A stretch of DNA of 64,000 bases from Balaenoptera acutorostrata (GCF_949987535.1 NC_080074.1:30279478-30343477), one strand, 5' to 3'; positions 20,729 through 33,419 are shown, counted from the stretch's first letter. Numbers and translations are program-made. Notes: generated from the letters alone by a model not told the origin.

Positions 20729-23700
20729 ACAGCAGAGTTTAAATGCAAACTTTGGAAAATTATCTCACAATTCATTAAATCCTAACAAACCCACATATGC
20801 ATTGCCTATAAAATAGATTTAGCTGTTTTATAAATCATAAATATCATGTTCCCACTCCTAATGAGATAACACAAGAGTAGATGGGATATTTTTATTGATT
20901 TTTCCCCCGGACTTCCTAGGTTCATCATAGTTGGAATTGCTCAAATCAGCCCTTACCCAATTAGTCTTTCTTAATTCTTAAGTCAATTCTGAGCAAGACA
21001 AAAGGAAATTAGCAACCTCTGTTAGAGGATATAGCCTAGGATTAGTCTTTCTTCAATGAAGCCAATATCTGAGGTAAATTCTAGTTACCTATGAGCTTCT
21101 TATTTAGCTTTGCAAATATCTCCAGAACTTCTCTTTCTCTTCTTCTCTCTCCTTCCTTCCCTCACCAACTGGGTGGACATATCTATATGACTATTACTTT
21201 TTCTTCAGTGTTTCTACCTGATCCTTTAATGATATGCTAGGAATAGAACTCTGTCCTAAAACCATGTAACCAGAAGAAACTGTCAGTCCCAGGAACTGAG
21301 GCCTATTTCCATTATCCAATGCCTGACTAGGGTCCTCCTTGAAAAAGTCACCACTGACTTTGAGTGTTAGCCATAATCTGAAAAGCCAACTTTAATTGGT
21401 TAGTAGATCTTTCTTTTATGCACCAAAACCTGCCTAGACTAGGTTTGAACTTTCATCCCTTTGTACATGGCTCACTGTCATAACAACCTGCCCTTAAACA
21501 AGCCAGCTAAGGGAGGACACATTTATTTTAGATACTATACAAACCCAATAATCTCTCCCTCCCACCCCACTGCTCATGTTACTGAGAACTCGGCATATCT
21601 AAACATGCTCACATTATGATCATATCTAAAGAGATCCTGTATTTTACATTGCATACCACCCCCCAAATATAGAATTAATGTACACAAAGAAGGATAAAAA
21701 TAGTCATGTTGGTACAAAATGTTTAATGACATTGACTAGCAAAGAACAAGACTCAGAGTTGTTATTCTTCTCAGACACACTGCGTGAGTTAAGCAAATTT
21801 CAACTAGCTCTACAGCATTAGTCAGACCTCCAAGCTTAAGATGTTGCATTGTTTAATATTTTCCATTACTGTGAAGGTAAACACAGTCATTAATCCAGCA
21901 TCTTGGCAACAGCAATGTTTTGTTGTGGAAAAGCTGATCACCAAGACTGTGGTAAATACATGAGTGCATAGGACATTTTGATATATAGTGTTTGGGAGAA
22001 TGGATAAATAATGTTCTTGAAACATATTTGATTGGATGTTTATTTTGTAAATCACCATAACCATTTAAATAAGAAGCTTAGAATGATGTTAAAATATTTT
22101 TGAAATAGTCCAAAATATCTTCACATATAATTCAAATTTATTTTCCAGCAATCATAAGAATCAAATCATTTTCTCCAATAAAATGGTATTTTATCCAGCA
22201 AAGAAAATAAAGTAGTATTATACAGTCGTTTTTTTAAAAGGGACATATTTGAGTATAAGCCAAATATCTAAGCCAACCCTTGTTTTTAAAAATAAAAGAA
22301 AGCAAAAAAAAGTAAGTTTGGGTGCTTTCTTATAAACTTAAGTTTTATAAGCTGTGTACTCCATAACAGTAATTATTAATAATTGTTTAAGTGATTTTAT
22401 GTGGCATAAGCTTAATTCATAACATAATTATTTGCACTTTTAGTCATTCCTAGGGTTTATCAGAGAAGAAAAAGTAAAATCTAATGATCCATAATTCCAT
22501 AAACTGAATTTTCTATTATTGACATTTTAATATATGTTTTGGAGGAAACACACACACATATAACATGTTATATATATACAGGAAACAGCATAGATAGATA
22601 GATAGATGTTAAATTATGAAAGATTTGCCATATCTGTACTTCATTTCCTTTTTTGTTGCTGTGTTGCAAAGATTTATCCAGGATTACCACTAAAGTGAGC
22701 CAGTGGAGGACTGGCTGATGAACAGAGAAAGAAGAAACAATTTCAGGATAACTATTTAATGTGTCAGTTTGGCTCCATAAACTGAAGAATGAAAAAAGGT
22801 TCTTGGTCCTACGTTTTAAAAAATGTTGAATCTTCCTTATGGAAACTTATGTGGCTAATTTCCTTCTGATGAGACTGAACTGGCACATGTATGACTAAAA
22901 TTCTTTAATATGAAACAAAGCATTTTCTCAAACCATGTCTTTCCCCATTTTTATTATCTTGTTAATAAATATCAGAGATAGACTAGAGAACCGATTGTTT
23001 ACAATATGCTGGAGAAATTGTGGCTTAAGCCTGAGTCATCTAAGTTTCCTGGCTTTTTGCTATAACTTAGATTATATTTTCCATTGTGAAAGATAATGAA
23101 TTCGGGGATGCTCTTAACAATATTCACTCAGGATAACTTGTATTTATATGAAAAGGATTTGAGGAAATAAAATTTGCTATAGTTATTCCATAAATTTCAC
23201 TTGGTTCTTTGATGTACTATGTATATAAGGAGTGGCTATCATGAGGCCATGCTTCCCAATCAATTAAAACTATGATAAATATTGATAATTGAAGACAAGG
23301 AACAAACAGAAGGGAGTAATAAAGAACCACTCTCCTTTCCTCATTGGTTGATTTCTGGTTTGTGTCTTTGTAGTCTGAACCCAGCTAGGAGGTAGTAGAC
23401 TGTGGAGCCATATGTAAATAACTTCTTCATTCTGAACTCCTCCTGGTCCTAGTTATAAAGGGAGGATTGTGTCTATGTAGCTTCTAAGATCCCTTCCAAT
23501 GTAACACTGAATTACTATGTTATATTCTTGTGGTATCCAAAGAAATATAATGCCTATGGAATTATCAGAAGCAAAGAAGATTGATTTTTTAAACATGTGA
23601 AAAATTAACTCTTTAAAAGAAAAGAATAACTCTTGGCAAATTTTGCTAGAATTAAAACATACTGAAAAGAGGAGGAGCAAATATAAAGGGAGATATCCCT

Positions 23701-24639
23701 AACAAAGCAATTAGAACAAATAGAATAGAAAGCATAGAAGGAGCTATTTGCTGCAAAGCAAATCCTGGTTATGTGGATGGATTTTATCATATGTAAAAAA
23801 AAAAAAAACAAGAAAGAAATACAGAACCCCTGAGAATAAGACATAAACTGGTATATGTTCTAAACATAAAATAATATGCAGTTATCATTTTGCACCCAGA
23901 CTGTTCCAGCACATTAAAGTACTTAGAACAAAGATCACTATCTAATTAATGTTCAGGGGAAATATATTAAATATGTTCTAAACAAGGGCAGCATTCACAT
24001 AAAAAGAAAATAAAAAGACATTTTGAAATATAAATGAATTTAATATATATAGCATTTTTTGAAAAGTCTATATGAAAATGCAATGCAGTCAAATACATAA
24101 TGAATCAAAATTAAAAACAATAAATCAACAAGTCAAAGAACGAAAGGATTAGAAGAGAATTCTGAATCCAGATAAACATATCATTAAATCTTAAAAATTA
24201 TAAAAACTGGCTGCAAAATGGAATATGTTTTAATTATAGAAATAAAAGTTAATACATTGAAAAATAATAGGCAAAAATATCCCAGAGTGTGCCAAAAATT
24301 GGGAGAGTTGGCCAGACAGGGAAGGGTATAATAGTCCTTAATTCTCCACAGCAGGGAGTCAAAGGATATCCTTTACTCTCTGTAGCTGATAACCAGGAAA
24401 GTTTAGGCAATGTAATTTAAAGATATGGAGATACATTTAGAAAAGAACAATGAATACACTATATTCCTTCCAAATTAGCAAAGATAGAAGGGAAAGAATA
24501 GCAAAAACAATTAAAATAAAGGATACACACATTAAATCGCACACACACACAAAATGTTTAGACTTAGATACTCGAAGCAGAACAAAACATCTGATAAGAA
24601 TGCAAATGAAAACTTCACCAAACTGAGATAGAGTCTATT
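20729..24639. other. Long AT-rich stretch without recognised genes
   Basis: About 3.9 kb with no convincing exon. Minor items: a short CA run at 22549-22558, a (GATA)n run at 22590-22607, an A-run near 23796-23809 and another CA run at 24539-24551. Frames at 21822-22064, 23453-23680 and 23605-23844 are under 81 codons and featureless. Confidence 0.5.
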
Positions 24640-24785
24640 CTGAAAACTTCTAAAGGAAACACAATAAGCTGTAAAAGAATAATAATCAGATCAACTTCAT
24701 ATTTTCATCAGTAAAAATAGATGCCAAAAAAGTGAAACACCTTCAGAAATTATAGGGAAATAGTTTGTAATCTAGAATTTTATAC
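24640..24785 (+). mobile_element. Possible old L1 ORF1 3' fragment
   Basis: 'tcatcagtaaaaatagatgc' to 'gtaatctagaattttat' resembles the end of ORF1 in old L1s. Short and diverged. Confidence 0.35.
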
Positions 24786-25245
24786 TCTTGTGGTAGATTG
24801 TATAGTGACTGAAAAATATTCACTCCCTCCTCGTAATAGGATTATACATCCCTATCAATCGACCTGTGATTTTTCTGAGCATATGTTGCCATGGCACTGA
24901 CCACAGATTTTGACCAGGTAGATGTGCTTTGGCAATTGAGATGTGAATGGACATGGTATTTGCCAGATCTGAGTTGGAAGCTTTAAATGTTACTGCGTGA
25001 TTTGGTTTGACATCACCTTTGCATCCGTGCCCTCTGCTGTGAGAATGCACATCCTAAACAGGGGCTACTCTACCAGCCTGAGGCTCTGAATGATAAGATA
25101 TTGAGCTGCTGAGCCATGTTGAGCCACGCTGAGTAAAGCAGAGCTGAAGCTGATCCACAGCCCTCATACAATGCGAGACAGAAATAAATATATGCTGTTG
25201 TAAGTCACTGAGATTTTGACTGTTTATTACCGTAGCAAAAATGAA
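24786..25245 (+). mobile_element. Probable MaLR-like solo LTR
   Basis: The right end, 'atgctgttgtaagtcactg' followed by 'agattttgactgtttatta' and 'ccgtagcaaaa', is a hallmark of old MaLR-type LTRs. An 'aataaa' signal precedes it (about 25183-25188). No internal retroviral region flanks it, so this is a solo LTR if correct. Confidence 0.45.
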
Positions 25246-25329
25246 AATGCATAAAAAGGACTTTTACCCCATGAGGAGGAAATTTATTGTAATCTCAGCA
25301 TTCATTTCCACTTTGTTCTAATATTGCAA

Positions 25330-25790
25330 AGAGATTTTCATCTGGGAACTACTCTTTTTCCAAGCTCCATTCAAATGGTTTGGGTGATTCTGTGCACAAG
25401 TCCCAACTCCATGAGGTGGGGCTAATGTTCTTTGCCCATACTGATTCGATCAGCAGTGGGTACATGACCGTCTTCAGCCATGAGACATATTTAGTAGCTT
25501 TTACATATTCACATGGTTGCTACTGAGAAAAGCTTTCTCTGGACTTAAGCCTGGACAGCTGTAAGTTTAGATCTTTCACTGGCCATCATGAGAAGACAGA
25601 CTGTTTTAAAAAGGCCAAACTTGAAAGTGAAATTGAGACTGAGCTATACGAAATTATTAAAACCTTGAACACAAATACGGTCTTCCTGGACTTTTCTTGA
25701 ACTAATACATAATTCTCCTTTATGCTTTAGACAATTTGAGTTAAATTAACTTTTACTCATAGCCAAAGTAACATGTATTACTGTAGCTCC
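25330..25790 (+). mobile_element. Ancient interspersed repeat, family not named
   Basis: 'tcaaatggtttgggtgattc', 'cagtgggtacatgacc', 'cagccatgagacatattt', 'tcctggacttttcttg' and 'gctttagacaatttgagtt' follow a common old repeat that ends with a 'tttgagttgggttt' type motif. Recognised by order of motifs only. Confidence 0.4.
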
Positions 25791-26884
25791 CATTCACCTT
25801 TTTTTTTCATTTGATGAAGTACTCAAGTAAAATGAGTAAATCAGGAAGAGCAAAAGCTTGAATTAAAAAAAAAAAACCAGCATAAAACTCTATGAAACAG
25901 TGAAGTTCAAGGAAACAGATGTGTATTTTGTGAAGTAACTGGTCACATGGTGGGAAAAAAATTGCCTTCAAGAATCTAAGAAGGATTTCTTCAAAAATGT
26001 GTCCCAAGCAACAGAAAAATGATTAAGAAACTGGAAGACATTAGTAACAGAGTAAAGAATGTGCATGCTTTGTTTTTCTTTTATTCTCCCAGTAAGATAA
26101 AAGAAAGGCAGTAAGAAATATCCAACTCTACCACAAATAATTATACAAGAAAGTCATCATTTTTAGCTGATGCAAACTAGAAAAGACATGACTTGAGGAA
26201 GTTGGTGGAATATAGGAGAGGAGGATTCATTTGCCAATTTTGCCAGAGGCTAAATGTGTTACTGATATTAACACAAATTTTTGGTAAAATTGACAAAAGT
26301 CTAGAGATGGAAAATTCTTCATTTGGGAAATATTTATAAATAAGAACTTAAAAAATAGAAATTTAAATGTATTATAACTATAACCATGTCAAATAAAAGG
26401 TACTTAATTGTCAATATTTGTGAATGTGTTTTGAAAGTTAGCTAAATTCTCAACTAGCACAACAGAAAGTGGATAGATAAGATCAAAAGGAAAGATAAGT
26501 CAATAAAAATAAAGCTTCATCTAAATCCTCTATAGGCGTGGACCCCTCATTACAACTAAAGTCATAAATGGTTAAAGGGATTGCCTCTTACAAAAAAGGC
26601 CTGAGAATGCAGAGGGTTAGGAAGGACCGGGGAAATTGGCTTTCATCACAAGTAATTTTGTACAAACTTGTACAACTGGATTTCCTACTTGCTTTTTGTG
26701 TATTATTTTTATTTTTTATAAGAAAATGAACTAAGCTCAGCTATTGAAAGGAGAAAGTTTTAATTAAACTAAAATAAAATTTGAACTACATGATGCATGC
26801 AAGAATTCACAATGGAAAGCAACGTACCTAACTAACATAAAAATACAGGAACAAAAAAATAAGACTCTGAACTCTAAAAACATA
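25791..26884. other. Non-coding stretch, nothing recognised
   Basis: AT-rich, with an A-run at about 25866-25877. No gene seen. Confidence 0.5.
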
Positions 26885-27304
26885 TTAATAAGAAAACAAA
26901 CACCCAGTTTAAAAAAATGTACAAAAGATTTGAAGAGACATTTAACCAAAGATATAAAATAATAAGCAAACACATGAAAAAATGCTCATCACCATTACTC
27001 ATTAGGAAAATTCAAATTAAAGCCACAGTGAGATACTACTAGACTCACCATGCCAAGTATGGAAAACACTGTGAGGCAGCTAGTACCCTTAATCTCTTCA
27101 GATGAGAATGCAAAATATTGCAGACACCTTAAATAGTTTGATAGTCTCTTAAAAAGTTAAACATATACCTGCCTTACAATCTGACTATAACCCAGTCATT
27201 CCGCTCTTAGATATTTGCCCAAGGTGAAGAAAAAACATATGCCCACACAAAAGACTTGTAAAATAATTTCTTACAGCTTTCTATGTAATAGTCAAAAACT
27301 GGAA
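26885..27304 (+). mobile_element. Old L1 (L1M) ORF2 C-terminal region, plus strand
   Basis: In order: 'cacatgaaaaaatgctcatc', 'aaattaaagccacagtgag', 'taaaaagttaaacatatacc', 'actataacccagtcattcc', 'cacacaaaagacttgtaa' and 'tagtcaaaaactggaaac'. These are L1M ORF2 3' landmarks. Many stops. Confidence 0.75.
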
Positions 27305-28835
27305 ACAGGACTTCCAGAATGACAGCTTTGTGAACCTGTTCCTCAATGAAATATCTATAATGGTAAAAATTATAAAAGCCAAAAAACCCCAATCATTTAA
27401 ACTCACTGGAAACTGTCTTAAGGATATACAGAAAATAAATAAATATTTATTTAATAAAATCTAAATGTCAGTAAGAACAATGAGCATTTGTGGCACTTGA
27501 GTTATGCCCTGTTTCCTCTTTCTCCAATCCCAGCTCAGCATAACAGAAACTCCATCCTGGTCAGGTGTGGCCAAGATGATGGGGCTTTATCTTGCTCTAG
27601 ATTTTTATCAGAAACTACAGTATCTCCCCTGGAGGAGAAGGCGGTAAGCATTTCTCATCCTTCCAAGTTCTGTCTTGCAGAAGTTGAATTCTGAACAAAT
27701 GCAGCCAAGAGGTAGAGGGCTCTGTTCCCCCATTCAGCTCTTGCTCATAGGATGGAGGCCCTACCCAGGCAAGGCAGATTAAGAATAATGGGACCCCATA
27801 TGTTAATATTGTAAATATAGTCCTTGCCCCAGCTTGCTAATGGGGCAGAGATTCCATGCTGGTAGAGGAAAGCTGAAAAAACCAGAGGCTACCATCCTCA
27901 CCGAGCATCCTGCTCATAAAGTAGAAGAGTCACCCCAAGAGAAGTGGTCCATTGTCCTCTCTCCCAGTTCTGGGGCAATGACTCAGATTTTGCCCATGGA
28001 GAGAGGCAAGCCATAAGACCAGAAGGCTCCAAAGCTCCCTTCAGGTGAACTGACTTTATTGGGAGTACAGTATGAGAAAGTTCAAGCCTAATTACACTCT
28101 TAAAATCAATGGGGATTTGGAGTTCTAGCATATAAAAGGAGGCTGGAGGCTCTAAGGGAGCAATCAGGTAAAACATAGGCCAGTTAATTTATCAGGGAAA
28201 GAAACAGCTAAAATGATCTCTTCTAGTTTCAGAACAAACCTCAAAATTGCCTTTAAAAACTACTCCTGAAAAGGGACCTGCTTTTAATTGGATCAGACCA
28301 TGGAGCAATTTATACTGTAAGGCATTGCCAAAAAATTAGAGCAATCAGCTGGCAATTAGGGAGCCTAACCACTGGGTGTAATATCAAAAGAGGCAGATAG
28401 CTTAACAGAGAACTGGAGAAGAGTCAAAGAGAGCTCTGCTAAGACACTGTCATTTTTGACTGCACATATCCAAGCCTGCACTCTCTGAGATGTGATATCA
28501 GAGGTATCACATTGCAGGGAAACGGACTTCACTAAAATCATCCAGCCAAAACACTAATCAAATGAACAAGCAAGCAGGGCAACAAGAAGTCCTGAACAAG
28601 GGAGATCAGCATCCAGAGTTACTACAACATGATATGTGAACAGCCAGTTTTCAACAAAAAATTATGAGGCGCACGAAGAAATGAGAAATGTGATCCATAC
28701 ATAGGAGAAAAACAAGCAAGTAACAGAAAGAGTATGTGAGAGGGCCAGATGTCTGATTTAGCAGACAGCCTTCAAGGCAACTATAAATATGTTCAAAAAA
28801 CCAACGGAAACCATGCTTTAAGCAGTGAAGGAAAG
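27305..28835 (+). mobile_element. Ancient L1 5' UTR-type sequence, plus strand
   Basis: Landmarks of an old L1 5' region in order: 'acttccagaatgacagc', 'ctcaatgaaatatctataat', 'actcactggaaactgtc', 'gagcatttgtggcacttgag', 'agaaggctccaaagctccc', 'gagcaatcagctggcaatta', 'ggccagatgtctgatttag' and 'cagacagccttcaaggcaac'. About 1.5 kb, fairly continuous. Frames at 27488-27694, 27834-28016 and 27898-28176 are chance frames in this GC-richer stretch. Confidence 0.65.
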
Positions 28836-28839
28836 AGCT

Positions 28840-29205
28840 CCATTTCTGGTTGACAGTGTGAGGAGCTCCAATGACGTACTTCCCAGTGAAACTGGTGAAA
28901 ATTATGAAACGACAATCACTTAAAGTGATTATGCTGAATGAAAAATGACAGACAAAATTAAGTACGTGTTATAACAGGAGATGTAAACATGATAGTGACA
29001 GAGTCAGAGCAGTGGTTGCCTGGCTATGTGGAGAGGAAGAGGGAAGGGTGTTGAAACTTTTGGGGTGATTGATATGTAAATTCTTTGGATGGTGGTGATC
29101 TTTTCATAAGTTTTATATATGTATATATGTATCTAAGTTAACACTTTAAATATATATACTGTTTTTAGTGTAAATTCATAATAAAGCTCTCTTAAAAAAG
29201 GTTGG
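28840..29205 (+). mobile_element. Old L1 3' end fragment, plus strand
   Basis: 'cagagcagtggttgcctgg', 'ttttggggtgattgatatg', 'ggatggtggtgatcttttc' and 'aataaagctctcttaaaaa' follow an old L1 3' terminus with its poly(A) signal. Confidence 0.55.
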
Positions 29206-30011
29206 ACAAAAATACAATAGGAAAAAGCTAACGAAAAGAATGCGGGGATCACAATTCCATGGAGTTTTATCATAAGAGCATTTAATTCAGGAGACATCTT
29301 TAGATGCTAACCTCCCATAAGATGTACTCCAATGTCTCGTTATAAAACCTGTTAATTTAAAAAAAATATTTATATAAGATTAACACTGGAACAGCATAAA
29401 ATTCACCCTGCAGGCACACAGAAACATTTTGAAGTCCTCCACCCATCCTCATACTCCTTTGCAATTTGAAGGTTATTCTGAATGCAGAATGGTTTGATTA
29501 CTTGAACATCTGCAAAGAGATAATTTGTTCCTTTCTCAGATTACTGTTTATCAAACTTCAGTGTGCATAAGAATTACTGTGCTTACTTTATATACAAAAT
29601 AAAATTATGTATATGAAATACATGGACAATTTAGGGGGGTTGCAAATGCAATTTGGTGAAGGTGTGATTTCTGCCTTACAAGCATGAATGCAATCAAAAT
29701 CAAAGCCAAATGCATGAAATCAAAGTTACTGCATCACAATGGATATATCATCAGAATTACAAGAGTATATAGTAAAGGAATTTTACTCCTTCAATAAGTT
29801 ATCATCATTTACATGAAAAAGAATAGCAGGAAATACAAAGAAGTAGCAGAAAAATACAGAAGTGGAAGACTTTTTCAGTCCTTCTTCATGACTATTTAAA
29901 CCTTGAAGAGTGGTCAGAGAAATCCAAATGTAAATATGTGATATAAGCTCTATTTTCAAAAGCTCATTTTTGTTTCTAGTACCATTTTATTTTTTATTTT
30001 TTGGGGGGGAA
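29206..30011. other. Non-coding stretch, nothing recognised
   Basis: About 800 bases before the T-run of L1-B. A G7 run occurs at 30003-30009. Confidence 0.5.
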
Positions 30012-30398
30012 ATGTTTTTTTATTTTTTATTTTATATTTTTTAACATCTTTATTGGAGTACAATTGCATTAAAATGTTGTGTTAGTTTCTGCTGTATAAC
30101 AAAGTGAATCAGCTATATGTATACATATATCCCCTTATCCTTTCCCTCTTGAGCCTCCCTCCCACCATCCCTATGCCACCACCCTAGGTGGACACAAAGC
30201 ACCGAGCTGATCTCGCTGTGCTATGCAGCTACTTCCCACTAGCTATCTATTTTACATTTGGTAGTTTATATATGTCAATGCCACTCTCTCACTTCGTCCC
30301 AGCTTACACTTCCCCCTCCATGTGTCCTCAAGTCCATTTTCTACATCTGCGTCTTTATTCCTGTCCTGTCCCTAGGTTCTTCAGACCATTTTGTATTT

Positions 30399-31835
30399 TT
30401 AGATTCCATATATATGTGTTAGCATATGATATTTGTTTTTCTCTTTCTGACTTACTTCACTCTGTATGACAGTCTCTAGGTCCATCCACCTCACTACAAA
30501 TAACTCAGTTTTGTTTCTTTCTATGCCTCAGTAATATTCCATTGTATACATGTGCCACAGCTTCTTTATCCATTCATCTGTAGACAGACACTTAGGTTGT
30601 TTCCATGTTCTGGCTATTGTAAATAGTGCTCCAATGACCATGGTGGTACATGACTCTTTTTGAACTATGGCTTTCTCAGGGTATATGCCCTGTAGTGGGA
30701 TTACTGGGTCATATGGTAGTTCAAGTTTTAGTTTTTTAAGGAACCTCCATACTGTTCTCCATAGTGGCTGTATCAATTTATATTCCCACCAACAGTGCAA
30801 GAGGGTACCCTTTTCTCCATACCCTCTCCAGCATTTATTGTTTGTAGATTTTTTGATGATGGCCCATTCTGACTGGTGTGAGGTGATACCCTATTGTAGT
30901 TTGTTTTTTTTTTTTAATAAATTTATTTATTTTTAGCTGTGTTGGGTCTTCGTTTCTGTGTGAGGGTTTTCTCTAGTTGCGGCAAGCGGGGGCCACTCCT
31001 CATCGCAGTGCACGGGCTTCTCACTATCGTGGCCTCTCTTGTTGCGGAGTACAGGCTCCAGACGCACAGGCTCAGTAGTTGTGGCTCACGGGCGTAGTCG
31101 CTCTGTGGCATGTGGGATCTTCCCAGACCAGGGTTCGAACCCGTGTCCCCTGCACTGGCAGGCAGATTCTCAACCACTGCACCACCAGGGAAGCCCCCCT
31201 TTGTAGTTTTGATTTGCATTTCTCTAATGATTACTGATGTTGAGCATCCTTTCATGTGTTTGTTGGCAATCTGTATATCTTCTTTGGAGAATGTCTATTT
31301 AGGTCATCCGTCCATTTTTGGGCAGTTAAGTCCATCTTGTTTAATGTATCATTTAAAGCTTGCGCTTCCTTATTTATTTTCATTTTGGATGATCTGTCCA
31401 TTGGGGAAAGTGGGTGTTAAGGTCCCCTACTATTATTGTGTTACTGTTGATTTCCCCTTTTATGGCTGTTAGCATTTGCCTTATGTATTGAGTTGGGTGC
31501 ATAAATATTTACAATTGTTATATCTTCTTGGACTGATCCCTGGGTGATTATGTAGTGTCTTTCTCTGTCTCCTGTAATAGTCTTTAAAGTCTATTTTGTC
31601 TGATATGAGAATTGCTACTCCAGCTTTCTTTTGATTTCCATTTGCATGGAATATCTTTTTCCATCCCCTCACTTTCAGTGTGTATGTGTCCCTAGGTCTG
31701 AAGTGGGTCTCTTGTGGACAGCATATATATGGGTCTTGTTTTTATATCCATTCAGCCAGTCTATGTCTTTTGGTTGAAGCATTTAATCTATTTACATTTA
31801 AGGTAATTATTGATATGTATGTTCCTATTACAATT
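30399..31835 (-). pseudogene. L1-B ORF2 remnant, reverse transcriptase deleted
   Basis: Only the two ends of ORF2 survive. The endonuclease N-terminal part lies at about 31330-31835 ('HANGNQKKAGVAILISDKID' is readable at 31481-31672). The C-terminal part lies at 30399-31326 ('[20 protein letters not shown]' at 30528-30800), itself split by the SINE. The whole catalytic reverse transcriptase, including the FADD region, is missing. Confidence 0.9.
30903..31196 (-). mobile_element. Cetacean CHR-type SINE, minus strand, inside L1-B
   Basis: The reverse-strand head 'gggcttccctggtggtgcag' ends at 31196; the B box 'gggttcgaaccctgg' and the T-run plus TTTATTTA tail are at 30903-30936. Near-perfect target copies 'ccctattgtagttt' (30889-30902) and 'ccctttgtagttt' (31197-31209) flank it. 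It landed in the L1-B ORF2 region and is therefore younger than L1-B. Confidence 0.93.
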
Positions 31836-31891
31836 TTCTTAAGCGTTTGGGTTTGTTATTGTAGGTCTTTTTCTTCTCTTGTGTTTCCTGC

Positions 31892-32781
31892 CTAGAGAAG
31901 TTCCTTTAGCATTTGCTGTAAAGCTGGTTTGGTGGTGCTGAATTCTCTTAGCTTTTGCTTGTCTGTAAAGGTTTTAATTTCTCCGTCGAATCTGAATGAG
32001 ATCCTTGCTGGGTAGAGTAATCTTGGTTGTAGGTTTTCCCCTTTCATCACTTTAAATATGTCCTGTCACTCCCTTCTGGCTTGCAGAGTTTCTGCTGAAA
32101 GAGCAGCGGTTAACCTTATGGGGATTCCCTAGTATGTTATTTGTTGCTTTTCCCTTGCTGCTTTTAATACTTTTTCTTTGTATTTACTTTTTAATAGTTT
32201 GATTAATATGTGTGTTGGTGTGTTTCTCCTTGGATTTATCCTGTATGGGGATCTCTGCACTTACTGGACTTAGTTGCTATTTCCTTTCCCATATTAGAGA
32301 AGTTTTCCAATATAATCTCTTGAAATATTTTCTCAGTCCCTTTCATTTTCTCTTCTTCTTCTGGCAACCCTATAATTCGAATGTTGGTACATTTAATATT
32401 GTCCAAGAGGTCTCTGAGTCTGTTCTCAATTATTTTTCATTCTTTTTTCTTTATTCTGCTCTGCAGTATTTATTTCCACTATTTTATTTTCTAGGTCACT
32501 TATCTGTTCTTCTGCCTCAGTTATTCTGTTATTGATTCCTTCTAGAGAATTTTTAATTTCATTTATTGTGTTGTTCACCATTGTTTGTTTGCTCTTTAGT
32601 TCTTCTAGGTCCTTGACAAACGTTTCTTGTATATTCTCAATTCTATTTCCAAGATGTTGGACTATCTTTACTATAATTACTCTCAATTCTTTTTCAGGTA
32701 GACTATTTCCTCTTCATTTGTTTGGTCTGGTGGGTTTTTACCTTGTTCCTTCATTTGCTGCGTATTTCTCTGTCTTCTCAT
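31892..32781 (-). pseudogene. L1-B ORF1 remnant
   Basis: The start is set by the 'atgagaagacagagaaat' equivalent at 32781 and the end by the conserved stop context at 31892. The coiled coil is readable at 32426-32686 ('ITEAEEQISDLENKIVEINT'). The rest is out of frame or stopped. Span 890 nt, one base off a multiple of three, so at least one net frameshift. Confidence 0.85.
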
Positions 32782-33281
32782 TTTGCTTACCTTACTACAT
32801 TTAGGGTCTCCTTTTCACAGGCTGCAGGTTCGTAGTTCCTGTTGTTTTTTGTGTCTGCCCCCAGTGGCTAAGGTTGGTTCAATGGGTTGTGTTGGCTTCC
32901 TGGTGGAGGGGACTGGTGCCTGTGTTCTGGTGGATGAGGCTGGATCTTGTCTTTCTGGTGGGCAGGACTGCGTCCAGTGGTGTGTTTTGGGGTGTCTGTG
33001 GCCTTATTATGATTTAGGCTGCCTCTCTGCTAATGGGTGGGGTTGTGTTCCTGTCTTGCTGGTTGTTTGGCGTAGGGTGTCCAGCACTGGAGGTTGCTAG
33101 TCATTGAGCGGAGCTGAGTCTTAGCGTTGAGACGGAGATCTCTGGGAGAGCTCTCACTGATTTATATTATGAGGGGACGGGAGGTCTCCGGTGGTCCAAT
33201 GTCCTGAACTCAGCTCTCCCCACTCAGAGGCTCAGGCCTGACACCTGGCCAGAGTACCTACACCCTGTCAGCCACACGGTC

Positions 33282-33419
33282 GATTTTGGAGACTGAGGAG
33301 TACCTCTGGAAGCTGGAGGTCCAGGAAAGCTGGTGGTGTATTTCCAGCCCATGACCCAAGTCTGAAGGCCTGGAGAAACAGGCTGCAAGCATGCTTCCAG
33401 GGTAAAGAGGTGGGTCTGT
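33282..33419. other. Short unassigned stretch next to L1-B 5' end
   Basis: 'gaagctggaggtccaggaaa', 'acccaagtctgaaggcctgg' and 'agaaacaggctgcaag' look like an old repeat fragment that I cannot name. Confidence 0.35.

Larger units (their letters stand above)
30012..33281 (-). mobile_element. L1-B: internally deleted L1, minus strand, carrying a SINE
   Basis: Its 3' end is the T-rich start at 30012-30045, and its body runs to 33281, where homology to the other L1 5' UTRs stops. Compared with L1-A it lacks about 2.67 kb: sequence equivalent to L1-A 12374 is joined to L1-A 15043 at about 31320-31327. A SINE occupies 30903-31196. I could not find a target-site duplication, so the outer borders are set by homology only. 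Confidence 0.9.

Noticed and set aside
27305..28835. Possible host exon cluster (GC-richer, several short frames)
   Set aside because: The motif order matches an ancient L1 5' UTR.
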